DNA from: Devosia pacifica
GTDB taxonomy: Bacteria; Pseudomonadota; Alphaproteobacteria; Rhizobiales; Devosiaceae
Length of the DNA stretch: 64,000 nucleotides
NCBI RefSeq assembly: GCF_014652635.1
Contig: NZ_BMZE01000002.1
Coordinates: 1 to 64,000 of the forward strand
Reading direction: 5' to 3'
A program made the translations under genes and the position numbers. Numbering within the stretch: position 1 is the first letter of the stretch; each line of letters begins with the position of its first letter. The notes beneath the pieces were generated by a model that saw only the letters and a list, made by a program, of their open reading frames with translations, was not told the origin of the DNA and did no database searches. Of the stretch, positions 1 through 7,750 are shown piece after piece.

Positions 1-222
1 CTGGGATGTCGATATCGCCCAACAGCGGCCATCACCAGACGGGGTGGGCTTCCCGCTTACGTTCGAAAGCTGTTGTTGACGATCGATTTCGAAAAGCGAC
101 AGGTCAGCACCCAGCTCCTGAGCAATGATACCCAGCGTTGAAACCAGGGAGGTCTTCCGAACGCCGCCCTTTTCGCTTGCGACAATGATGTTTTTGAAGT
201 GGAAGCCGTCGGCCTCAGCCAT
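1..222 (-). CDS. ParA/TraL-like ATPase, N-terminal part, cut by window edge
   Basis: The frame starts at an ATG at 220-222 and runs off the left edge with no stop (74 codons visible). The N-terminus has a hydrophobic beta strand followed by a ParA/MinD-type deviant Walker A loop at residues 17-25, but the loop reads EKGGVRKTS: the glycine before the catalytic lysine is arginine. A downstream FEID stretch fits the second strand of this fold. The start overlaps the stop of the upstream gene by 8 nt (ATGGCTGA), so the two are probably translationally coupled. With a TraK-like partner, a role in mobilization or partition is likely. The altered P-loop makes ATPase activity doubtful. Confidence 0.7.
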   Translation of the reverse strand, partial: MAEADGFHFKNIIVASEKGGVRKTSLVSTLGIIAQELGADLSLFEIDRQQQLSNVSGKPTPSGDGRCWAISTSQ

Positions 223-694
223 TTTCGATTCTCCTGATATTTTCGTGCGTCGAAAGCGCCTTTCGTGCCGCGCGGAGAATTGAAGATTGCCGCACATTCG
301 ACCCCCCGGCTAAATCGCCAGGCATGATTTTTCCCGGCGCAAGCTTGGTAGGTGCGGCGTTTGCTACAGTTGCTGGCGAGGCCGATGCGCTTGACATCTC
401 TCGCAGCGCCGGTCCCTGGACAGAAGAGACCAATGTTTTTCGGGCTTCTCGGCCGACCATGCCGCGCAAACTATCAGCATTGATTTTTGATCGACCACAT
501 TCGTTGAGCGCCAGGTTCAGACGCTCGGCGATTTGCTGCCACGATGCGCCGTCGGCCCGCGCTGCTACCACACCATCCATCACGCTTCGGACCGCGTGCG
601 ATAGCCGCCTCGGACCAAAGTCTCCACGCAATGCCTCAGCAAATTTCTGAACTAAGCGATCGGAACTATTCATCGCGGGACCGTGCACGGCCAT
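215..694 (-). CDS. small TraK-like plasmid accessory protein
   Basis: This encodes 159 aa. The region around residues 45-80 (ADGASWQQIAERLN followed by INADSLRGMVGR) resembles the short helical DNA-binding segment seen in TraK and related mobilization accessory proteins. The rest is Ala/Ser/Pro-rich and low in complexity. A GGGAGG stretch lies 11 nt before the first ATG, and a second ATG seven codons later is possible. It directly precedes and overlaps the ParA-like gene, like the traK-traL pairs of mobilizable plasmids. The TraK call is by pattern only and is not certain. Confidence 0.6.
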   Translation of the reverse strand: MAVHGPAMNSSDRLVQKFAEALRGDFGPRRLSHAVRSVMDGVVAARADGASWQQIAERLNLALNECGRSKINADSLRGMVGREARKTLVSSVQGPALREMSSASASPATVANAAPTKLAPGKIMPGDLAGGSNVRQSSILRAARKALSTHENIRRIENG

Positions 695-801
695 GCGGGT
701 GGAGACCTCCCTGCTAAATCGCGTCGGCGAATTCGACCCCAGGCGGCTTATGAAGAATTAACGGAGGAGTTCGACGCGCGGTCAGCTTCCATATTCGCGG
801 C

Positions 802-1077
802 ATGAGAGCATACCGGCAATCATATGAAGGTCAGAACGCCAATCGCGCTTCCGGCAATTCCGGTCGCTCGAGCGCCCCTCGGCCACGTGCGCCTAAGGTG
901 GAATGGTCACGGGAGATCGTCAGCCAGCTTATTTCAGAGGAAGTGTTGGCGATCGAAGGCCATCTCCGCGCGGAGCTAGATGTTTTCTGGTCTTCCGGCA
1001 CCCTTTGTTTCCCCGCGACCGGTGCAGGCGAAGAGTGCCGGAAGCGACCGCAGGGCTCCGAGCCTAGTGTGTGCTGA
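802..1077 (+). CDS. doubtful small ORF before the first recombinase
   Basis: This open frame of 91 codons precedes the first serine recombinase on the same strand. It matches no family I recognise and has no clear ribosome binding site. The second recombinase also follows a short gene, which is the only reason for listing this one. The 694-1193 interval holds nothing else I can support. Confidence 0.25.
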   Translation: MRAYRQSYEGQNANRASGNSGRSSAPRPRAPKVEWSREIVSQLISEEVLAIEGHLRAELDVFWSSGTLCFPATGAGEECRKRPQGSEPSVC

Positions 1078-1192
1078 TAGACAATTGAAGAAAAGGTGAA
1101 AGAAGCAAAAATGGGCTTTTGCGCTGGAAATTGGCTCCAACGGCCACACATCTACTATTCTCGCCGCTGTACCTGGGTCAAGGAGTTCTATC

Positions 1193-2823
1193 GTGCGTGT
1201 GGCAGCATATATACGTGTTTCGACGCGCCGCCAGGCCGAAGCAGGGTTGTCGCTAGAGGATCAGCTGAGCGCAATCGAGCTGAAGGTTGCGACCCTGAAC
1301 GGCGCGATTGTCGAAACCTTTATTGAGCGTGGCAATACCGGCACCAATGACCGTCGACCGCAATTTCAGCGAATGCTCGCGCTGGCGTTGAGCGACGACC
1401 GCCCGTTCGACGCAGTCATCGTTTACGCCACCAGCAGATTTGCGCGGGACTTGCTTATCTCCGAGACAAACATTCGCGATCTCGAGCGCCGGGGTGTTCA
1501 ATATTTGTCGGCGACACAGGACGTCAAAGAGCGACTAACTCGCGGCGTGCTGGCACTCATCGACGAAGAATATTCAATTCAAAACTCGAAAAAAGTTGGT
1601 GCGATGATGTTCGCCAATGCGCGACAAGGTTATTGGAATGGTGGGCCACCGCCATACGGCTTCCGCGCGATAGTCAAGGAACGGCGCGGTAAGAAGGAAA
1701 AGAAGATCCTTGCCATCGACGACTACGAAGCGAGCGTCATCAGAAAGATTTTTGACCTATGCCTCAACGGGGATGGACAACGTGGTCCGATGGGCGTGAA
1801 ATCAATCACCGACTTCTTAAATGAACAGGGAACAAAAACGCGGAAAGGCAACGACTGGCACCTCGCAACCGTCCACAATCAGCTCACCTCCACCTACGCT
1901 GCTGGCTTTTATATGCGCACCCGCGGCACCAAATCGATGACACGATCTGAGCACGAGAGAAAGTCCGGGTGGAGTGCCCCCGAATCGTGGATGAAGCAAT
2001 CTATGGAGCCGTGCAAGCTAAGCTGAAGCGCAACAACCCGCTCAACACGGCACCACGCATTGCCTCCGCAGACCACCTTTTGACGGGCATTGCCGTTTGC
2101 AGCTGCTGTGGCGGGGCGCTGACCATCACAACCGGAAAATCAGGCAAATACAAATATTATTCCTGTCGCACTCACCTGAGCAGGGGCAAGAGCAAATGCC
2201 CTCGGCCAACACGGATTCCGGCCGGTGAATTGGATAGAGTGGTGACGGAGGCACTGATTGAAAAGGTCGTAAAGGCAGAGCACCTCGCTTCCTTGCTGGG
2301 TGCGCTTGCGGAGCGTCGGACTGCGGCAAATGTGGAAATCACCAATGACATTTTGAAGCTTGAGCAGCGCGCGTCGGAAGAACGGCGTGCGCTGGATAAC
2401 ATCTTCGATCTGGTCGAAAAGGGAATTGCTTCGGCTGACGACCCTGATTTTGCCCGACGTTTCGAAGCGATCAAGAGCCGAAAAAGTGTCGCTGATGAGG
2501 CGGTGAAACGCGCCCGCGCCAGCATCACCGCCCCCGTTGCGATCACGCCCGAGATGGTTGTCCGCTTTTCCGAGATCATGCGCGCCGGCCTGACCTCCGG
2601 CAGCAAGAAATTCCGGCGCGCCTATGTTTCTGCTCTGATCGACCGCGTCACCATGGCGGGCGACAAAGTCGTCATCCGCGGCAGGGCATCAAGCGCGCTG
2701 GAACTCGCGGCGGCAAACTGTAATTTTGAAGAAGAAGAAGAAGAAGTGCCCAGACGTATTCAAGAATGGCGCGCCGGAGAGGATGAAACTGGGAACGGCT
2801 ATGTCATTGCGGGCGCTATATAA
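1193..2823 (+). pseudogene. large serine recombinase, frameshifted
   Basis: The first frame (1193-2026, GTG start behind AAGGAG) has the resolvase/invertase catalytic domain with the nucleophile serine at residue 10 (YIRVST) and the recombinase domain. The second frame (open from 1951, ends 2823) continues in homologous register with the zinc-ribbon (CSCC...C...C) and the C-terminal coiled coil. Compared with the intact paralogue at 29052-30716, both parts are collinear and complete, and a net loss of one base between about 1951 and 1970 separates them. No convincing slippery heptamer is present, so inactivation (or a sequencing error) is preferred to programmed frameshifting. GC content is lower than in the second recombinase, so the two are old paralogues and not a recent duplication. 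Confidence 0.85.
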
Positions 2824-2852
2824 ATCTCCGGTGGGCTATTGCTATCACAGGC

Positions 2853-3740
2853 TCATCTCGCAGGAAACAGGGCTTCCAGCCGACTGCTAACCCAGTCGAA
2901 AACCTCCTTTGAGGTATCGAATTGCGGGGCCGGCGTGGTGGGATCGAGCAGGGCCTTTAGGACATATCCGGCGTTCTCAAGACCTACGCTTCGGCTTCCC
3001 GTCTGGAACAAGTCCGCAGCCTCGCGGAATCGCAAGATGGCTGCGGGATGGTCATTTCCGGCGCCTATCGTTTGCTCAAAAAAGAATAGCCAGGTCAGGG
3101 CGACCACGATCGTTAGTACGCGAAATTCGCGCTGGAGGCCGTTTCCCGCCCCGTCAAGAATCCATCGCGTGGCGAAGGCGTCGGCCCGATACTCCTGCTT
3201 TACGAGAAGGTCCTTGGGAAGAAATTTCACATCACCGTGGTGAACGTGGGCAATTTCATGGAGCATGATCCAGCTAAGGGCGCCAAAGAAAACATTGTTC
3301 ACTCGACCTTCTGGCGTATCAAACTCTGGGGTAATTGGCGGTGGTGGAAGGTCGTCTGGCCAATCCCGATCTGCCCGGAAAAGCGCCTTGGCATAGGCAA
3401 TATAGTCGGGAACCTTTCGGGCCGCACACTCGTCCGCAATATTGATCTCGGCCTCCCCGGCTTGTCTTGGCGCTCTTTGCGCTCGCGAACTGATGTCTGC
3501 AACATGAAAGGCCGCGTAAGCGATGCACCACAGGCTCGCGAGCCCCGCGTACGAAAGGTAGATCGCTTTGTCGGCAGGCACTGCATAGAAATTCGCCGCT
3601 GTTTCGCTTGGACGCAGGTCCCATTTCCCGGATCCAAAAATATCCTCCGCAAGTTCTCCACCTCGTTCGGGCGCAATGTTGAACGGCGTTCGAGCTGCAT
3701 ACCGAAAGAAAGGGTCAGTCACTTGCTTCGTAGATGGCAT
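2853..3740 (-). CDS. Lit-like (peptidase U49 type) HExxH metallopeptidase
   Basis: This encodes 295 aa. A zinc-peptidase motif HEIAH lies at residues 161-165, in a hydrophobic helix, with a downstream glutamate in the pattern QEYRADAFATRW (E183) typical of gluzincin-like proteins. A second hydrophobic stretch lies near 205-215. The motif pair and length fit the Lit/peptidase U49 group, whose E. coli member cleaves EF-Tu during T4 infection and aborts growth. That function is known for the family and inferred here. It is the last gene of an apparent operon mobC-relaxase-hicB-DUF3644-this gene, 22 nt after DUF3644. The start is the first ATG; its ribosome binding site is weak. Confidence 0.7.
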   Translation of the reverse strand: MPSTKQVTDPFFRYAARTPFNIAPERGGELAEDIFGSGKWDLRPSETAANFYAVPADKAIYLSYAGLASLWCIAYAAFHVADISSRAQRAPRQAGEAEINIADECAARKVPDYIAYAKALFRADRDWPDDLPPPPITPEFDTPEGRVNNVFFGALSWIMLHEIAHVHHGDVKFLPKDLLVKQEYRADAFATRWILDGAGNGLQREFRVLTIVVALTWLFFFEQTIGAGNDHPAAILRFREAADLFQTGSRSVGLENAGYVLKALLDPTTPAPQFDTSKEVFDWVSSRLEALFPAR

Positions 3741-3762
3741 AGGTAATTCAATCTAGTTCTGG

Positions 3763-4938
3763 TCAGGGGCGGGTCCAGCCTTCGGCCAACTTCTCCAGCA
3801 CCTTGTCGAACCAATGCTCGTACCAGTACCAGGTGCCGGCAATCATGACGCCGAAGCCCTTGCCTGGTGTCCGGGCGTCCAGTTGCCGTGCTAGGAGGGT
3901 GTGGTCGTGCATATTGAAGGCGGGATATCCGGCAGCCTTGACCTTCGCGACGATCTCTGACGGTCGAAATTTCGGACGCTCAACCTCTTTCAGGAGGACG
4001 CGTTCGACGGCTTCCGCTTCTGGTGAGCCTGGCTTGATGAACTCAACAGCAAAATCGGATTTTGATGCTTTGCCTGATACCTTCGGCACAAACGCGACCC
4101 GGTAACGGAACTTCGGGTCGCTCTGCTCGTCTTCCGTCAGAGCATCCTGAAAACTATCCATCGCCGTAGCGATGTGTGGCGGCAATTCCGCTCCGACCAA
4201 TCCGGCGCGTTGTGCGCCGTCGAAGGTGACAAACTGGAGCGCGATCGGCAGCCTTTTTTCCAGCGCAAATTCTTTGCCGAAAAGCTGCTTGATCGCATCG
4301 TTGAAATTGATGCAGCAGGCTTGGAGCTTTGCGCTTAGTGCGTCATCTATGCGGTTGGTTGAGCGATGCTCAATCTCATGGCGGATTTCGGTGAGAAAGT
4401 TCAGATTGTTGATGACGCCTTTATCGAGCGGGCATTTTCCGTGAGCAAGGCACTGTCCCAGCTCCCAGTACTTATCGGCGCCGCTCGGTGTTTTCTGAAC
4501 TGCGCCACCCTTCTTGTAGCGGTAATCGACACCTTCTCGCTTGTAGTAGGCATGCAGCAGGTAGGTCCACGCGATGATGGACGTGACAATGAACAGTTCG
4601 GCGCGGAAGTGCAGTCCGGCGCTATTGAACGTATGGACCGCCGCGATCATCGCCTCGCGGGCTTTGACCAGCAGTTCGTCCCCTTGCAGATGAAGGCCGG
4701 TCGTGGGATCAATATTCGGCCACGCTTCCAGAAAGGCATCCAGTTCGGCGTCGGATGCTGCCTTTATGGCTTTGTGCTTCGTCCCGTCCCGAATTTCCGA
4801 TATTCGGGCATGGTTGATAGAACGGGTCGGGCGGGAAAAGTACGCCTGTATGTCTTGCGGCACATATTTCTTCGCAAGCATCGCCTTGACGAGCGCCACT
4901 TCCCACTTCTCAAGAGTATTTCCCGGTCGTCGCGCCAA
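3763..4938 (-). CDS. DUF3644 domain protein, HEPN-like
   Basis: This encodes 391 aa with a TTG start right after GGAGGGGG. Residues 10-70 look like a helix-turn-helix region. Residues 85-225 match the DUF3644 pattern: a REAM...FN..GLHFRAE segment, a hydrophobic AWTYLLHA helix, a KCP motif and an IRHEIEH segment. The R186-x4-H191 arrangement fits the Rx4-6H active-site signature of HEPN ribonucleases, a superfamily common in toxin-antitoxin and abortive-infection systems. The C-terminal 160 aa are not recognised. It lies between a HicB-like gene (17 nt upstream) and a Lit-like peptidase (22 nt downstream), which suggests a defence or toxin role; the target is unknown. Confidence 0.75.
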   Translation of the reverse strand: MARRPGNTLEKWEVALVKAMLAKKYVPQDIQAYFSRPTRSINHARISEIRDGTKHKAIKAASDAELDAFLEAWPNIDPTTGLHLQGDELLVKAREAMIAAVHTFNSAGLHFRAELFIVTSIIAWTYLLHAYYKREGVDYRYKKGGAVQKTPSGADKYWELGQCLAHGKCPLDKGVINNLNFLTEIRHEIEHRSTNRIDDALSAKLQACCINFNDAIKQLFGKEFALEKRLPIALQFVTFDGAQRAGLVGAELPPHIATAMDSFQDALTEDEQSDPKFRYRVAFVPKVSGKASKSDFAVEFIKPGSPEAEAVERVLLKEVERPKFRPSEIVAKVKAAGYPAFNMHDHTLLARQLDARTPGKGFGVMIAGTWYWYEHWFDKVLEKLAEGWTRP

Positions 4939-4955
4939 GCCCCCTCCGCCTGAAT

Positions 4956-5273
4956 CTACCGTCTAAACGAATTTCGATTCGTTAGACTTGGCTCGGTTTC
5001 AGGAGCAACGTCAATCTCTATGACATAGTCTTCCACGACCGGCTCCTCGATATGAGCTAGCACGGCCTTGCGGCTGCGCGGTTCCGGCAGGCTGCGGCCA
5101 TCCGTTCCCATGCCGTCGAGATAGGTTTCGATCGCGTCCGGCAAGTTGGCTTTGGCTTCCTCGGCGGTGTCGCCGAGGGTGAACATAGCGCCAAGGTCCG
5201 GAACTGTGGCGAGGTACGGCGCGTCCGGCTCCTTCATGATGACGGCGACATAGCGCCGGGTTTCCTTGTCCAT
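4956..5273 (-). CDS. HicB-like antitoxin-type protein without HicA
   Basis: This encodes 105 aa. The N-terminal 60 residues have the HicB partial RNase-H-like fold pattern (YVAVIMKEPDAPYLATVPDLGAM, then TAEEA..NLPDAIETYL). The C-terminus is acidic and lacks an obvious ribbon-helix-helix or HTH DNA-binding domain. A strong GGGAGG lies 7 nt before the ATG. No HicA (double-stranded-RNA-binding-fold toxin) frame is present on either side. Its neighbours are the relaxase 23 nt upstream and DUF3644 17 nt downstream. It may be an antitoxin for the HEPN-like DUF3644 protein, or a stray antitoxin. Confidence 0.75.
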   Translation of the reverse strand: MDKETRRYVAVIMKEPDAPYLATVPDLGAMFTLGDTAEEAKANLPDAIETYLDGMGTDGRSLPEPRSRKAVLAHIEEPVVEDYVIEIDVAPETEPSLTNRNSFRR

Positions 5274-5296
5274 TCTCGAACCTCCCTTTCTGTGCG

Positions 5297-6721
5297 TTAC
5301 CGAGACCGGCCCCTGCCGCGATCGTGGGACGGGTTCTGGCTCTTCCGCCGCCCTTCGGCCAGAAGTTCCTGCACCCGCGCACGCTTTTCCTCGCGGCTAT
5401 CCCGCGTAATATCGGTCGCGGTATCCCTGATTTCGTCCTCACGCTGCCGGACTTGTGTTTCGCGCACAAGATCGTCGGCGCGGGCCTGCCGGACAAGGTC
5501 GCGGATCAGGCCACGCCGCTCGCGCGCATCGATCATGTCGAGCGCCCTGGCGCGACGATCGATCGACCGTTGTTCGCGCGCATGGCGGCGTTCCAGCGCG
5601 TCGTTCTCGATCCGATGCCGCTCGGCGGCATTGATCGCCGGATTGCGGCGTAACGGCAGGATGACGGAGCGCAGGGCCGGCACGCGCTCGAAGAGCGCGA
5701 AAACCTTGCCGGCGACCTTGTTGAACAGCTTGCCCTGCTCTGCCTTGTGGGTGGCGTGCAGGGACAGCTTTTCAGCGCGCTGGATCACCTCCAGCGCCTG
5801 CCGCCTGGCGTCGATAACCTTGCGCCGCCGCGCCTCCTGCTTCGCGGCAAGATTGGCGGCGGACTTCGCGCCACGGGCGCGCGCCTTTTCACGCAGCCGT
5901 TCGGCCAGCGCCTTGTCATGCTCGGCCTGCTGCGCGCGGGCCTGCTCGACATCGGGCAGGTTCACCGGTGGCAGGCCCGCCAACCGCGCCTTCAGCTCGC
6001 GCGTTTTGACGCCGTCAATCTGACGGGCGAGGGCATGCACATGGCCGGCGCGGTCAACGACGACATAGGCGCGGCGCTCGCCCTGGGCGAGGACATAACC
6101 GGCGCGCTCCAGCCCGACGCGGAAGGATTCCGCATTGTCGGATGTCTGGTAGAGCGCGGTGATGGCAGACCGGCGGGCTTCCGGCGTGATGCCGCTGGCC
6201 TCCGCCATGGCCTTTTCGGCGAAGCTGATTTCGGGCGTCTTCTCGAAGCGCGCGTCGCCACGGTCTTCTTCGAGGCCGGGGGGAAGGGTAAGGCCATAAG
6301 CATGGGCCAGCTCGCGGGCGCAAGTGCGCAACTTCATGTGGTCATGGCTGATCGGGATAGCCTTCATGTTGTCGATGTCGATGCGCGACCAGACGACATG
6401 ACAATGCTCGCGCCCGTCTTTTACGTGAAAGACGATGGCGCGCGGCTGCCCGTTCAGCCCGAGCTTATCCTCGATATGATCGATGGCCGCCATGTACTGC
6501 GCCCGCGAAAGCGGGGCGGACGGATTGATCGACAGGCTGTAGAGCGGCTTCACGCACCGCGTGCCCGCCGCCACAGCCTCGTATTCGGCCAAGGCGCCGT
6601 GGAGATCATCCGCCACCGTCCCGCGCACGGATGCGAGTTCGATACGCTCATTGTCGTATTCATTCGAGAGGTGCGTGGCGAGGTCGCGTCCGCCTGCGCG
6701 CTGGCTGCCTTTGAGGATCAT
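5297..6721 (-). CDS. relaxase (MobA/VirD2-type mobilization nuclease)
   Basis: This encodes 474 aa. The N-terminal 200 residues form a relaxase domain. The metal-binding histidine motif HCHVVWSRID is at 106-115 with another histidine at 99, and a tyrosine at 22 in an SNEYDNE context is a candidate nicking residue. The C-terminal half is very rich in Arg, Ala and Glu and predicted as long helices or coiled coil. It would nick oriT and lead the strand into a recipient. The start overlaps the mobC stop (ATGA). It is followed by HicB-like, DUF3644 and Lit-like genes on the same strand with gaps of 17-23 nt. Confidence 0.88.
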   Translation of the reverse strand: MILKGSQRAGGRDLATHLSNEYDNERIELASVRGTVADDLHGALAEYEAVAAGTRCVKPLYSLSINPSAPLSRAQYMAAIDHIEDKLGLNGQPRAIVFHVKDGREHCHVVWSRIDIDNMKAIPISHDHMKLRTCARELAHAYGLTLPPGLEEDRGDARFEKTPEISFAEKAMAEASGITPEARRSAITALYQTSDNAESFRVGLERAGYVLAQGERRAYVVVDRAGHVHALARQIDGVKTRELKARLAGLPPVNLPDVEQARAQQAEHDKALAERLREKARARGAKSAANLAAKQEARRRKVIDARRQALEVIQRAEKLSLHATHKAEQGKLFNKVAGKVFALFERVPALRSVILPLRRNPAINAAERHRIENDALERRHAREQRSIDRRARALDMIDARERRGLIRDLVRQARADDLVRETQVRQREDEIRDTATDITRDSREEKRARVQELLAEGRRKSQNPSHDRGRGRSR

Positions 6722-7071
6722 GGCTCTCTCCCCAGGGCCTCGAAGCAGACGGTGCGCATCTCGGCAATATCGCGGAGCGCGGCGGCAACGGTCGGCTCTG
6801 CCGGATCGAGTTGTCCCGCCTCGGCGGCGGCGCGCAGAGTCTGCGCGATCCGCCCAAGATTGCCGAGAAGACGGGCAGCCGTTTCATGGTTGACCGTAGG
6901 CCGGCGGATGGCACGGCCAGGCGATCGGTTCAACGCTGCGGCACGCAGGTAGGAAGCCACGGGGACACCCGCGCGATCGGCTATCTGCCGGATCGCCTCG
7001 GCTTCCTGATCGTTGAACCGCGCCGTCAACGTCGTTTGACGCTGACGGGTATCGCTGCCGCTACTTGTCAT
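6718..7071 (-). CDS. MobC-like relaxosome accessory protein
   Basis: This encodes 117-118 aa. The ATG at 7069-7071 is preferred over an upstream in-frame start because it follows GAAGGGG and gives the usual MobC length. The N-terminal half has a ribbon-helix-helix-like start (LTARFNDQEAEAIRQIADRAGVPVASYLRAAAL), and the C-terminal half has a helical segment (LLGNLGRIAQTLR...) typical of MobC. It overlaps the relaxase by 4 nt and lies beside a strong inverted repeat, as expected for a protein that binds oriT. Confidence 0.8.
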   Translation of the reverse strand: MTSSGSDTRQRQTTLTARFNDQEAEAIRQIADRAGVPVASYLRAAALNRSPGRAIRRPTVNHETAARLLGNLGRIAQTLRAAAEAGQLDPAEPTVAAALRDIAEMRTVCFEALGREP

Positions 7072-7193
7072 CGCCGGCCCCTTCCGCGCATCCAAGGACG
7101 CGCTTCCCTTGGTCGTGGTGCAGCGTCGAAACGCTGCGATCGGTCCCGAACAGGCTCGATGCCGGGCGGGACCGACAAGCTGGGGGATGCAAC

Positions 7194-7252
7194 GGGGGGC
7201 GGCTTTTGAGCCCCCCTTGCCAAGATGGCGCGGAGACTCCGCGCACATCTTG
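7194..7252. other. candidate oriT: two inverted repeats upstream of mobC
   Basis: The gap between mobC (7071) and the ankyrin gene (7385) holds two inverted repeats. The first is GGGGGGC / GCCCCCC at 7194-7200 and 7210-7216. The second is longer, CAAGATGGCGCGGA at 7221-7234 against the complement of 7238-7252, broken by one bulged base and a 3-nt loop. To its right the DNA turns AT-rich. A strong imperfect hairpin plus an AT-rich flank next to mobC and the relaxase is the usual oriT arrangement. The nick site cannot be assigned. Confidence 0.5.
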
Positions 7253-7384
7253 CAACCCATGCTAATGTTAAGATTAATTATCCCAGAACAAGATTAGGGA
7301 CTTCTTAAGGAACATGTCAGGGCATGCTCAATCCGGGAATTTGAATGAGTTTACAACAATATAAGGCCGTTGGTCAAATTCTGG

Positions 7385-7750
7385 TCACTCTGATGACTGG
7401 GCCATTTCTTCGGCTTCGGCGATGTAATCGGAGAGGTCTTCGTCCACCCGACAACGCGCGGCGATGACGGTTGGCCAGCGTCCGTTTCCATCGGGCTGAA
7501 TCGCGGCGCGCCAGTCCTCGATCAGCATGCGGGCGAGGGACAGGTTGTTCGTGCCCACGGCTATGTGCAGTGCAGCAAGGCCGGTGGCCCGATCCTGCGC
7601 GTTTACGTCGGCGCCGTCCTCCAGCGCCGCGATCACCGCATCGCGGTCGGCGGCATAGGCCGCTTTCAGCAGGGCGTGATCGAGCCTGTCCGCTGCCTCA
7701 CTGTCGTCGGGGCGGGTTTTGGGGGCGCGTCGTGGTGCCGCGCCGCTCAT
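7385..7750 (-). CDS. ankyrin-repeat small protein
   Basis: This encodes 121 aa. Residues 25-80 show about two ankyrin units (LLKAAYAADRDAVIAALEDGADVNAQD, then GLAALHIAVGTNNLSLARMLIED). There is no signal peptide. Its start overlaps the stop of the 256-aa gene upstream by 4 nt, so the two are co-translated. It is likely a protein-interaction partner; its target is unknown. Confidence 0.75.
   Translation of the reverse strand: MSGAAPRRAPKTRPDDSEAADRLDHALLKAAYAADRDAVIAALEDGADVNAQDRATGLAALHIAVGTNNLSLARMLIEDWRAAIQPDGNGRWPTVIAARCRVDEDLSDYIAEAEEMAQSSE

Larger units (their letters stand above)
1..2823. mobile_element. right part of an integrated element (inferred)
   Basis: The first 2.8 kb carry a ParA-like fragment, a TraK-like gene and a large serine recombinase reading rightward. 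The second recombinase in this window sits in the same orientation at the right end of its element. By analogy this stretch is read as the right end of a separate element whose body lies left of the window. The boundary is inferred: no attachment-site repeat was found, and the whole 1-30,690 stretch could instead be one composite element. Confidence 0.4.

Noticed and set aside
1951..2026. Programmed -1 frameshift joining the two recombinase halves
   Set aside because: The overlap has no X-XXY-YYZ slippery heptamer of the usual kind, no obvious downstream structure was seen, and the intact paralogue has a single frame.
1..2900. A second copy of the tRNA-Arg 3' end marking the left boundary of the element
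   Set aside because: Apart from the partial match near 2766, no stretch containing the T-arm sequence was found; serine recombinases need only a very short shared core, so absence is uninformative.
4930..5300. A HicA toxin partner next to the HicB-like gene
   Set aside because: The gaps on both sides are 17 and 23 nt, too short for a HicA gene, and no overlapping frame of the right kind was seen.
5747..6952. Long open frame (about 400 codons) on the + strand opposite the relaxase
   Set aside because: It is antisense to a clear relaxase; its product has no recognisable pattern and its length follows from GC-rich codon bias.
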